DNA from: Actinomycetota bacterium | GTDB taxonomy: Bacteria > Actinomycetota > Actinomycetes > Mycobacteriales > Micromonosporaceae | Assembly (NCBI GenBank): GCA_005885115.1 | Contig: VAXX01000423.1 | Span: 1 to 6,884 of the forward strand | DNA: 6,884 nt | Direction: 5' to 3' | Part shown: positions 1-6,528 of the stretch, piece by piece | Layout: every line of letters begins with the position of its first letter | Position numbering within the stretch: position 1 is the first letter of the stretch | Position numbers and translations under genes: made by a program | The notes under the pieces: generated by a model | Databases searched by the model: none | Told to the model about the DNA's origin: nothing | Seen by the model: only the letters and a program-made list of their open reading frames with translations

Positions 1-999
1 TGGCCATGGCCTGCGCCCCGGTGCCTGTGTAGGCGTGTTGGTGGTCTTCTCGGTAGACCACGTCACGGACCCAGTGGGTGGCCTCGATACGCCAGTGGTG
101 GCGGACCCCGCCCAGCAGTTGTCTTGGGGTTGCCCGGGTGGGGCCCAGGCTGGTGATGCCGTGGACGATCTCTTTGAGCAGTTGTTGGCCGGCCAGGTCG
201 TAAGTTCGGCGGCGGATGCGCAAGACCTGTGCGGCGGCGGGGAAGTCGATGCCCTCGGCGTTGGTTACCCAGATCTCGCGCACGACGCGCCGGCCGCCGA
301 CGATCTGCTCGTCGGTGTAGTCGGCGCTACCGCTCGCGGCTTGGGGCATGCGGGCGGCGATGGCTTCCAGCAGGTGTGGCCTGTTGCCTTTGACGGTCAT
401 GAGGTAGTCCGCGCCGCGCACCCGGGTCAGGTAGTCGGCGGTCGCGTCCTGGGTGTGAGCCGCGTCCGCGGTGACGGTCTTCGCGGTCAAGTCGACCGGG
501 TCGAGCAGAGCGGCCACACAGGTGACCTCGGTGGTGTCGGCCGGCACGGTGATCTGGGCGATGACGACCTGCTCATGGTGTAGCAGTGCGGAGAACAGCT
601 TGACGTTCACCCCACCGCGTTCGGCGCTGTTTCGTACGGTCTTGCCGTCGATGCCCAACCCGTCGAGCCACTCCAGGCCGTGGGGCAGGTCCCACTGCTC
701 GGGGTGGCGGGCTCGGTAGGCGGCCACACACTGACTGATCCACACCCCAACCCGGGCATCGGCGTGCTGCGCGTCGATGTCCTGCACGACGCGGCTGATC
801 GTGGCCGTACTGGGTGCCTCGGGCCGTCCGGTGCTCGGGTTGATCCGCGCCCCAGCCGCGACCAGCAGGTCCGCGGGCAGCTCGCTGGCCCGGTCGCCCG
901 CCTCCCGGAAGTTGCTCGCCCCGGCCAACCCAAAGCGGACACCACATCAAGCGCAGCACCGTGCTCATGGTCGTGCTCGGGCGCGTGCGACACTGACAA
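1..999 (-). pseudogene. ISAs1-family DDE transposase, frame-disrupted and cut by the left window edge
   Basis: The reading frame running from about 946 down to the left edge gives an ISAs1-type transposase. It contains the first catalytic Asp in IDGKTVRNSAERGG (about 616-652), the second Asp in TVTADAAHTQDA (about 449-484), the block DYLMTVKGNRPHLLEAI, and the final Glu in HHWRIEATHWVRDVVYRED near the left edge. This order matches the DDE_Tnp_1_assoc plus DDE_Tnp_1 layout of the family, whose enzymes cut and join DNA at element ends. The start is different: an AGGAGG site at 1006-1011 sits 6 bases before a TTG at 999, opening a frame that begins MSVSHAPEHDHEHGAALDVVSAL. That frame is offset from the body. 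The body frame has stops at 965-967 and 947-949, so the two cannot be read together. From memory of the family, roughly 30 residues of the N-terminal domain, between the DPR/GVR motif and the LAGASNF motif, are missing, which suggests a deletion not divisible by three. Probably inactive. The C-terminal end and distal inverted repeat lie outside the window. Confidence 0.8.
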
Positions 1000-1000
1000 C
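1..1000 (-). mobile_element. Partial ISAs1-family insertion sequence
   Basis: Inferred from the transposase. The element is entered part-way through the gene, so only the promoter-proximal end could be present. I could not identify a convincing terminal inverted repeat or target duplication between 1000 and 1172, because the matching end is off the window. The right boundary is therefore nominal and may lie up to about 150 bases further right. Confidence 0.5.
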
Positions 1001-1005
1001 GGTGG

Positions 1006-1011
1006 CCTCCT
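1006..1011 (-). promoter_or_regulatory. Ribosome binding site of the transposase (decides a TTG start)
   Basis: On the minus strand this reads AGGAGG, a perfect Shine-Dalgarno sequence 6 bases before TTG at 999 and 12 bases before an alternative GTG at 993. The spacing favours TTG. It also shows that the true start lies in the frame that no longer connects to the catalytic domain. Confidence 0.6.
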
Positions 1012-1097
1012 GGCCTGGATGACTCAAGTATGGAAACTCGGATCATTCCAGGCGGGGGGCCACTGTCCTAACTGGACCCGAGCACCAGAACCGACCA

Positions 1098-1130
1098 GCC
1101 AAAACAAAGATCAACTACTTTGCAATTGGC
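1098..1130 (-). terminator. Weak candidate terminator downstream of the LuxR-family regulator
   Basis: Outer arms GCCAA (1098-1102) and TTGGC (1126-1130) enclose inner arms CAAAG (1105-1109) and CTTTG (1118-1122), with an 8-base loop and a small internal loop. On the minus strand the structure lies about 43 bases past the regulator stop codon and its distal side is T-rich. The stem is A+T-rich and weak for a high-GC genome. The gene-free stretch 1000-1172 holds nothing else that I can recognise. Confidence 0.3.
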
Positions 1131-1172
1131 CTGTGTATTACCCCTACACCAAGTCCGCCGCCGCCCCGCCAT

Positions 1173-1931
1173 TCAGCGCTGTTGCCGGAGCACCGCGGCG
1201 AGTTGGGCCCGGCCGGAGATGCCGAGCTTGACATAGGCGCGATGCAGGTGGTTGTTGACCGTGCGTACCGACAGGCTCAGGCGCAGGGCGATGTCGCCAC
1301 TGCTGACCCGAGCGGCGGCCAGCAGCGCGATCTCGTGCTCGCGCGGGGTCAGCGCGGTCGCGTCGCCGACCGCGCGCCACGGGGCGCCGGTACCCCTGCA
1401 GCGCAGGTCGAGGGTGAGCGCCAGATCCCGGGTCCGGGTCGCGTCGCGGTGCCGCCCGGCGCGCCCGTAAGCCCGGCTCGCGGCCATCGCTGCATGGGCG
1501 GCGGCCAGCAGGGCATCGAGCCGTTCCAGCCGTGCGGCCGCGTCCTCCAGCGCGGCCGCGTCCTCGACCGACCAGCTACCGGCCAAGCCTCGGGCCACGT
1601 CGGCGTACCCGGCGACCAACTCGGTACCGATCGCCCCGGCCAGCTCATCCAGCCGCCCGGCCACCCGGCCGGCCGCTCCGTACCGCGCCGCGTCGTACAG
1701 CGCGAACGCCTCCAGGCAGTGCTGGCCAGCCTCGGCGGCCATGGCCGCGGCACGCAGCGCACCCCGCGCGGCCGGGGTCAGCTCGCCGGCCGCGGCCGCA
1801 AACCGAGCGCGGTTGAGCTCGATCTGCGGAGCGTACAACGGGTGTTCCGGCGGCGCGGTCGCGTCCTCCGCAGTCAGCGCGGCACCGGCGCGGTCCAGCT
1901 CGCCGGACTGCGCCAGCACCCCGGCCAGCAC
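1173..1931 (-). CDS. C-terminal fragment of the LAL regulator: TPR-like helices plus LuxR DNA-binding domain
   Basis: This 252-codon stretch is the downstream half of the interrupted regulator and would appear as a separate gene starting at GTG 1931. It contains helical repeats (for example EAGQHCLEAFALYDAARYGA) and ends with a complete LuxR-type helix-turn-helix of about 59 residues followed by TGA. No Shine-Dalgarno sequence precedes the GTG, so independent translation is doubtful. Separated LuxR domains can bind DNA without their sensor part, so if it is expressed it could act without signal control (inference). I regard it as part of the gene at 1173-3702, not as a true stand-alone gene. 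Confidence 0.4.
   Translation of the reverse strand: MLAGVLAQSGELDRAGAALTAEDATAPPEHPLYAPQIELNRARFAAAAGELTPAARGALRAAAMAAEAGQHCLEAFALYDAARYGAAGRVAGRLDELAGAIGTELVAGYADVARGLAGSWSVEDAAALEDAAARLERLDALLAAAHAAMAASRAYGRAGRHRDATRTRDLALTLDLRCRGTGAPWRAVGDATALTPREHEIALLAAARVSSGDIALRLSLSVRTVNNHLHRAYVKLGISGRAQLAAVLRQQR
1176..1352 (-). other. LuxR-type helix-turn-helix domain
   Basis: The 59 C-terminal residues run from LTPREHEIALLAAARVSSGD through IALRLSLSVRTVNNHLHRAY to VKLGISGRAQLAAVLRQQR. They carry the family hallmarks: LTPRE at the first helix, S-x-x-I-A at the second, and SVRTVNNHL-x-x-x-Y-x-KLGI at the recognition helix. All conserved positions that I can judge are present, so the DNA-binding part itself looks undamaged despite the upstream frameshift. 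Confidence 0.9.
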
Positions 1932-3708
1932 TGCGAGGTGGTACCCGCACGCGCACCTGGCCGATCACGCCACGCAGGCCGGCCCAGCTGGCGACCAGGC
2001 CGGGCTCACCGACCTCGGCGGCGCGGCGGTACCCTTCGTCAGCCGCTGACCATGCGGGCCCGAGCCGCCCCGCGAGCAGCAGCGCGCAGGTCCGGGCCAC
2101 GTGCAGGTGTGCCGCGCCGAGCAGTACTTGATCGGTTGCCGTTGCGGCCAGGTCGAGCCCGCGCTCGGCCAGGCGCAGCGCCAGGTCGGGCTGGCCGAGG
2201 TTGGCGGCGGCCAGTACCGCGGCGGTGTGCGCCCACAGCCTCAGGTCTGCGGGCAGCTGCTCGATTTCGCACACCGGACGGGCGGTGTCCAGCGCCTCCT
2301 GGCAGCGCCCGTCGAACAGCAGCATCATCGCGCGGACCGGTGCCGTTCCCGGGTGGACGGCGACCGGTCGGAGGGCGGCGAGCGCCTCGGCCCGGCGCCC
2401 GAGTCCCCAGTACAAGGCGCCGGCCCGGCCAACCGCCACACGCAGCGAGTCGGCATCGGCGGGCCGGTCCGGCAGCAGCGCGAGGCTCTCCCGGGCCCGC
2501 CCCTGCCAGCGCAGGATCTCCGCGAGCAGGAGCGCCGCGGTCACGCCTTCCGGGTACGGGCCGGTGACGGCCGCCCGGGCCAGCCGCTCCGCGAGGTCGA
2601 GGTCGAACCGCCGGACCGCGGCGCGGGCGGCGGGCAGCGCGACCACCGGGTCGGTTGGAGTACCCGCGGCTACCTGCCAGGTCGCCATGCGCAGCAGGTC
2701 CTCGTCGCGGCGCATCGGGGTCGCGCTCAGCCGTGCCGCCAGGGTCCGGTACGCCGCCCGGGCGCGGACCGGCCCGAGCCCGGCGCGTAGCACCTCGCCA
2801 TGTACCGGCTCGGCGAGCCGGACCATGCTGCGTCGTCCGTCGCTGACCACCGTGAGCAGACCGGCCCGCTCGACCTCGACGAGCCCGGGATCGTTCTCGA
2901 GCAGCGCCAGCGGCAGCGGCTCGCCGAGCGCCACCTGCTCGACCACGACCCGCCCGGCCGGGTCGCATCCGCGCAGCCGCTCGGCGACCAGCTCGCCCAG
3001 GTACCCGTCGCCGCACAGGCCGCCGTACCACTGCCAGATCCTGCCCTCGATGCGCAGCGCACCGCCCGCCCGCGCGCTGCACACCACCTCGCGCAGGTAC
3101 CGCGGGTTTCCCGCGGCGAGGCGGCGCAGCACGATCCTGGCCGGGCCGCAGACCTCGCCGTCGACGGCGTGCCGCACCAGTTCGTCGACCGTCTCGTCCG
3201 GCAGCGGCCGGACGTCCACCCGCCGGGCCAGCTCGTCCTTCCACAGCGCGGCGACGGCGTCCGGCGCCGGCGTCCCGTCGCGGACCGTCGCGACGACCAG
3301 GGCCGCCCGGTGTACGGCCAGGTGGTGGACCAGAGCCGCGGAGGCGTCGTCGAGCGCGTGCGCGTCGTCCACGGCAAGCATTGCCGGGCGGTTCGCGTCC
3401 GGCCCGCGCAGGCGCTGCGCGACCAGCCGGAACGGGTGCCACCGCGGGGCTTCCGCCGGGTCGTCCGGCAGCAGGTGCGCGAGCGCACCCAGCGGTACTG
3501 ACGCCGCGGCGTGGGTGGCACTGATCAGTTCGATGGGGTACCCGGCCGACCGCGCCGCGCTCGCCGCGGCGCGCAGCAGCCGGCTGCGGCCGACCCCCGG
3601 CGGCCCGCTCAACACAAGCCCCCGGCCGGTCGGGTCGTGCAGCGTGCTCTCGATCGCCCGCAGTTCCTGCTCGCGCCCCAGCAACGGCCAGGTCTGCTCC
3701 ATCGGCAT

Positions 3709-3715
3709 CCCTCCC
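3709..3715 (-). promoter_or_regulatory. Ribosome binding site fixing the LAL regulator start
   Basis: The minus strand reads GGGAGGG here, 6 bases from the ATG at 3702 and directly touching the ATG at 3708. The spacing selects 3702, giving a protein beginning MEQTWPLLGREQEL. The frame stays open up to 3786, but no comparable site precedes the earlier starts, and the added residues look non-coding. Confidence 0.7.
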
Positions 3716-3749
3716 ATAACCATGCACGCACCACAGCCGGTGGGTGGTT

Positions 3750-3783
3750 CGGGCTGAGTACCTCGACGGGAATGCTCAGCCCG
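3750..3783. promoter_or_regulatory. Inverted repeat in the divergent control region, candidate operator
   Basis: CGGGCTGAG (3750-3758) and CTCAGCCCG (3775-3783) are perfect 9-base inverted arms separated by 16 bases. Two more inner pairs (G-T at 3759/3774, then A-T at 3760/3773) could extend the stem to 11. The repeat sits 48 bases upstream of one start codon and 54 bases upstream of the other. A binding site for the divergent regulator, or a leader-RNA hairpin, would fit. I could not identify convincing -10/-35 hexamers for either gene in 3703-3836. Confidence 0.5.
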
Positions 3784-3824
3784 CACCGCCGCGGGGGATC
3801 CGCGCTAGGTCAAACTCCCATGGC

Positions 3825-3831
3825 AGGAGGT
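3825..3831 (+). promoter_or_regulatory. Ribosome binding site of the secreted hydrolase (decides the start)
   Basis: AGGAGGT lies 5 bases upstream of the ATG at 3837. The frame remains open back to 3744, but the extra 31 residues have no signal-peptide character, whereas starting at 3837 gives a classical export signal. The start at 3837 is therefore well supported. Confidence 0.85.
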
Positions 3832-3836
3832 GCCGC

Positions 3837-6434
3837 ATGAAACGTACCCGGCTCGTCCTCGCCGGAGCGCTCGGTTGTGTCCTTGCCGTCGGCCTCACGC
3901 CGACGGCCTGGGCGTCGACCACGTATCCGGCCGAACAATCGAACAACACCTCCACCTGCGTAGCAGGCAGCTCGACCTCGCCCGCTGACTGCGCGGCGGC
4001 GTTCGCCGGTCAGACGGACACCCGCACGGGCATCGAGACCCCGCTGTTCGATCCGCCGGGTGGCAACGTCTCCGCGGAAAACGTGCGCGACCTGTTGTAT
4101 CCGGGCAGCGCTACCAAGGTGTTCGTCAACATGATGCTGGGTTTCTGCACCCCGGCCGACGGGACCAGCTCGCCCGGGATACCACGGTGCAACAGCAATG
4201 TCCTCACCCAGTACACCTCGGACAACACCGCGACGGTGGACGCGCACCTTGCCGACTTCGTCCGCCGCGGCATCGACGGGGCCGTCATGGACTGGTACGG
4301 TCCGGGCAGCCGGGTCAACGATGCGACCCTGAAGTACCAGGCCGAAATCCGCAACCAGGGATACTGCCCCGGCGGCCCGCAACAGTGCCAGGTGATGTAT
4401 CTCATCATGTATGACGGCTCGACGCTGAAGTACCCGGTGTCCTGGACCGGTATCCCCAACACCACCGGTAGCGGGTGCTCGACGAGCCTGGGCGGTACGG
4501 ATGCGGAGAACTGCATCGTCGCCCGGCTGCGCAACGACATCTGCTACATGAACGGTCTCCACTTCGGCAACGACGCTTACCAGAAGTACAACGGGCGTCC
4601 CATGCTGCAGTTCTTCATCAACGAGGGCGGCATGTACCCGAACCTGCCCAAGACCGGGCCGGCACCGTCCTGGGAAGACGTGTGGTTCTGGATCCGGCAG
4701 TGGACGGACAACATGCAGGTCAACTGCTCGGGAGCACCCGCCGGCTCGCCCAACTACGCCGCCGACAACGGCATGCCGTTGTTGCTGTTCGAGAACGCGG
4801 GAGGCTTCACTCATGCGCAGAGCGACGGCGCGTTCGACTGGGTCAACCCCACCCAGAACCAGGACGACCTGCGGATCTCGCCGGCGAGCACCGGCGGCAC
4901 GGTAGACAACTTCTACACGACCAGCCTCAACTACCTGTCCAGCAAGGTGGTGTGGGGCGTGGCGTACAAGGGGTTCAACGACGTGCAATCGGCCTGGGGT
5001 GCGAACCGGCTGATCGACCAGCGCTGCGGCCAGACCTGGGTACTGTCCCTGGCCAGCGCCCGGAACAACGGATACTCCAGCTCGCGCCAGCTGCCGTTCG
5101 TGCAGATCGCCACCTGGAACGACTACAACGAGGGCACGCCGATCGAGACCGGGATCGACAACTGCTACCAGGTCGCGGCGAGCGTGTCCGGATCGACGCT
5201 GACCTGGCAGGCCAACGCGGCCAACGGCAACGCCAACCCGGCGACGATCTCGCACTGGCTGGTGTTCGACTCCACCGACGGCGGCTCCTCCTACCAGCAG
5301 ATCGCGTCGCTGGCGGCGGGTAGCACCTCGTACGACCTGAGCGGGTTGCCGGCCGGTACCCACACCTTGTTCGTGAAGATGGTCGGCCGGGCGGACATCC
5401 TCAACCAGGTGTCCGGAACGGTCACCTACGCGAGCAGCGGGCCCCCGCCGAGCTCGTGGATCGACGAGCAGGTGCAGTTCCTCGCCAATCACCAACTACC
5501 CGACGGCGCGCTGCTCGGTCCGGGCAACTCCATCAACCCGTACTTCGCCAACCTCGCCGCGGTCGGCCTCGCCCGAGCCGACACCGCTACCGGCAACACC
5601 GTGCTCTACAAGTGGATGCAGTGGTACCTGAACCATCTCAACAGCACCGACTCCAAGGGACTGAGCGACACCATCTACGACTACAACTACGACCCGACCA
5701 CCGGAGCGGAGTCCTCGACCGGACACTACGATTCGGTTGACAGTTACGCCTCCACCGCGCTCAACGTCGCATACACCGGCTACCTGACCGGCGACAGTCG
5801 GATCCAGGCGCTGGTGGCGAACAACATCGGTACCTACGAGGCGATCGCCAATCTGGATGACTACGGGGCGCCGAAAGGCGTACGTGACACCGACAACTTG
5901 ACCATGGCGGTACCGGGCGGTGCGAAATACACCATGGACAACTCCGAGGTGGCCGGCGGGCTGGCCGACTTCGCGCAACTCGAGGCGGCGCTGGGCCGTA
6001 CCGATCAACACAACTACTACCTGGCATGGCACGACGCGACGGTCAGCGCAATCACCGAGAAGCTCTGGAACACCACGAAGAACACCTGGGACTGGGCACT
6101 CGGTTCCGCGAGCGACCTGACCGGCACGTTCTACCCCAACGCCACCGCGCAGTTGTGGCCGACGCTGTTCGGCGTGGTCCCGCCGGACAGCACGGACGCG
6201 ACGTCGGCCTGGAAGGCGTTCACCGACCGCTGGACCGACTGGTTCGACGACAAGATCGTGGACAGCTACCCGTGGACCGCGATGGCCCGGGCCGGACAGC
6301 TCAACGGTAAGCCCGACCAGGCAAGTCACCTGCTGAGCACGCTGCACGACACGTACGCGCCCGACTGGGGCGGCAACTGGTACGACGACGAGGCCGGCTG
6401 GTTCATCCTCGGGGCGAAGGGGATGGATCCGTAA
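3837..6434 (+). CDS. Secreted multidomain glycoside hydrolase: GH71/GH99-like barrel, beta-sandwich, (alpha/alpha)6 domain
   Basis: 865 residues, intact, ending in TAA. Residues 1-26 form a Sec signal peptide: MKRTR, a hydrophobic core, then AWA before Ser27, the likely cleavage site. Residues from about 60 to 440 resemble a glycosidase TIM barrel of the GH71/GH99 type. KVFVNMMLGF opens it, GIDGAVMDWYG carries Asp152, PMLQFFINEGG (from 256) is an inner strand, and FVQIATWNDYNEG ends it with Asp429 and Glu432, the likely catalytic pair by analogy with the WNDYGES (GH71) and WNEWNE (GH99) motifs. Twelve cysteines lie in this part and none after residue 443, suggesting disulfides. Residues about 443-532 look like a fibronectin-III-type beta sandwich. 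A short SSGPPPSS linker (533-540) follows. Residues 541-865 are helical with repeated motifs such as NPYFANLAAVGLA, DSVDSYAST (Asp632, Asp635), MDNSEVAGG (Asp701, Glu704) and WYDDEAGWFILG, suggesting an (alpha/alpha)6 toroid. No anchor or sortase signal is visible, so it is probably released outside the cell. Substrate unproven; an alpha-glucan or alpha-mannan is a guess from the first domain. It is divergent from the LAL regulator and monocistronic. Confidence 0.85.
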   Translation: MKRTRLVLAGALGCVLAVGLTPTAWASTTYPAEQSNNTSTCVAGSSTSPADCAAAFAGQTDTRTGIETPLFDPPGGNVSAENVRDLLYPGSATKVFVNMMLGFCTPADGTSSPGIPRCNSNVLTQYTSDNTATVDAHLADFVRRGIDGAVMDWYGPGSRVNDATLKYQAEIRNQGYCPGGPQQCQVMYLIMYDGSTLKYPVSWTGIPNTTGSGCSTSLGGTDAENCIVARLRNDICYMNGLHFGNDAYQKYNGRPMLQFFINEGGMYPNLPKTGPAPSWEDVWFWIRQWTDNMQVNCSGAPAGSPNYAADNGMPLLLFENAGGFTHAQSDGAFDWVNPTQNQDDLRISPASTGGTVDNFYTTSLNYLSSKVVWGVAYKGFNDVQSAWGANRLIDQRCGQTWVLSLASARNNGYSSSRQLPFVQIATWNDYNEGTPIETGIDNCYQVAASVSGSTLTWQANAANGNANPATISHWLVFDSTDGGSSYQQIASLAAGSTSYDLSGLPAGTHTLFVKMVGRADILNQVSGTVTYASSGPPPSSWIDEQVQFLANHQLPDGALLGPGNSINPYFANLAAVGLARADTATGNTVLYKWMQWYLNHLNSTDSKGLSDTIYDYNYDPTTGAESSTGHYDSVDSYASTALNVAYTGYLTGDSRIQALVANNIGTYEAIANLDDYGAPKGVRDTDNLTMAVPGGAKYTMDNSEVAGGLADFAQLEAALGRTDQHNYYLAWHDATVSAITEKLWNTTKNTWDWALGSASDLTGTFYPNATAQLWPTLFGVVPPDSTDATSAWKAFTDRWTDWFDDKIVDSYPWTAMARAGQLNGKPDQASHLLSTLHDTYAPDWGGNWYDDEAGWFILGAKGMDP

Positions 6435-6445
6435 CGGCGGCGGCG

Positions 6446-6477
6446 CTCTCCTGGCGGCGCGGACCCCGCCGGGAGAG
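6446..6477 (+). terminator. Strong stem-loop terminator after the hydrolase
   Basis: A 12-base-pair stem pairs CTCTCCTGGCGG (6446-6457) with CCGCCGGGAGAG (6466-6477), with one T-G wobble and an 8-base loop, starting 12 bases after the stop codon. There is no T-run, which is common for actinomycete terminators. Confidence 0.7.
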
Positions 6478-6492
6478 AACCCGCTCAGTTGT

Positions 6493-6528
6493 CCGCCGCC
6501 GGCCCTGACGGTCAGCAGCCGGCGGCGG
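6493..6528. terminator. Second hairpin, possibly terminating the opposing gene
   Basis: CCGCCGCCGG (6493-6502) pairs perfectly with CCGGCGGCGG (6519-6528), and the interior CTGACGGTCAG can form a nested small hairpin. It overlaps the last codons of the minus-strand frame coming from the right. With the first hairpin it lies between convergent frames, so it may serve either strand. A competing stem, CAGCAG (6513-6518) with CTGCTG (6530-6535), is also possible. Confidence 0.45.

Larger units (their letters stand above)
1173..3702 (-). pseudogene. LAL-type (large ATP-binding LuxR family) transcriptional regulator, single frameshift
   Basis: Read as one gene, this encodes about 842 residues, the usual size for LAL (MalT-like) regulators, which are ATP-dependent signal-responsive activators acting in the cytoplasm. 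Start: ATG at 3702 with GGGAGGG 6 bases upstream; the nearby ATG at 3708 abuts that site too closely. Residues 7-14 (LLGREQEL) form the typical opening motif. The Walker A loop is GPPGVGRS (33-40), with Arg39 where Lys is usual, and Walker B is LAVDD (109-113). A helical, Ala/Leu-rich TPR-like region follows from about residue 300. The C-terminus (1176-1352) is a LuxR helix-turn-helix beginning LTPREHEIALL and containing SVRTVNNHLHRAYVKLGI. The frame changes close to 1944: the first frame gives RGVIGQVRVR, the second continues YHLAVLAGVLAQSGELDRA. The second frame has a stop at 1965-1967, so the shift must lie between about 1964 and 1931. One extra G in the GGG run at 1944-1946 would explain it, but from memory homologues carry about 20 more residues here, so a short deletion is also possible. 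It is divergent from the secreted hydrolase at 3837, which suggests that gene as its target (inference). Confidence 0.85.

Noticed and set aside
35..583. Plus-strand open frame of 182 codons
   Set aside because: It is the exact complement of the transposase catalytic region, whose DDE motifs are on the minus strand.
1013..1053. Inverted repeat GCCTGGA/TCCAGGC considered as an insertion-sequence end or operator
   Set aside because: Seven-base arms with 27 bases between are easily found by chance in GC-rich DNA, and the far end of the element is not visible for comparison.
1645..1930. Continuation of the LAL ATPase frame beyond the frameshift as the true C-terminus
   Set aside because: After about 1944 this frame becomes Arg/Gly/Ala-rich noise (RSAGRGAGAVRRAGP), while the neighbouring frame carries the family sequence and HTH domain.
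1182..2567. Plus-strand open frame of 461 codons
   Set aside because: It is antisense to the LuxR helix-turn-helix and TPR-like region. Its composition is Arg/Gly/Pro-rich without domains and no ribosome binding site precedes it.
2201..3757. Plus-strand open frame of 518 codons opposite the LAL gene
   Set aside because: The protein is dominated by Ser, Arg and Ala with no motif, while the opposite strand encodes clear Walker A and Walker B motifs. Long antisense frames are expected in high-GC DNA.
3810..5495. Minus-strand open frame of 561 codons opposite the hydrolase
   Set aside because: It is the complement of a well-supported exported enzyme. The Val/Arg/Gly-rich translation has no recognisable fold.
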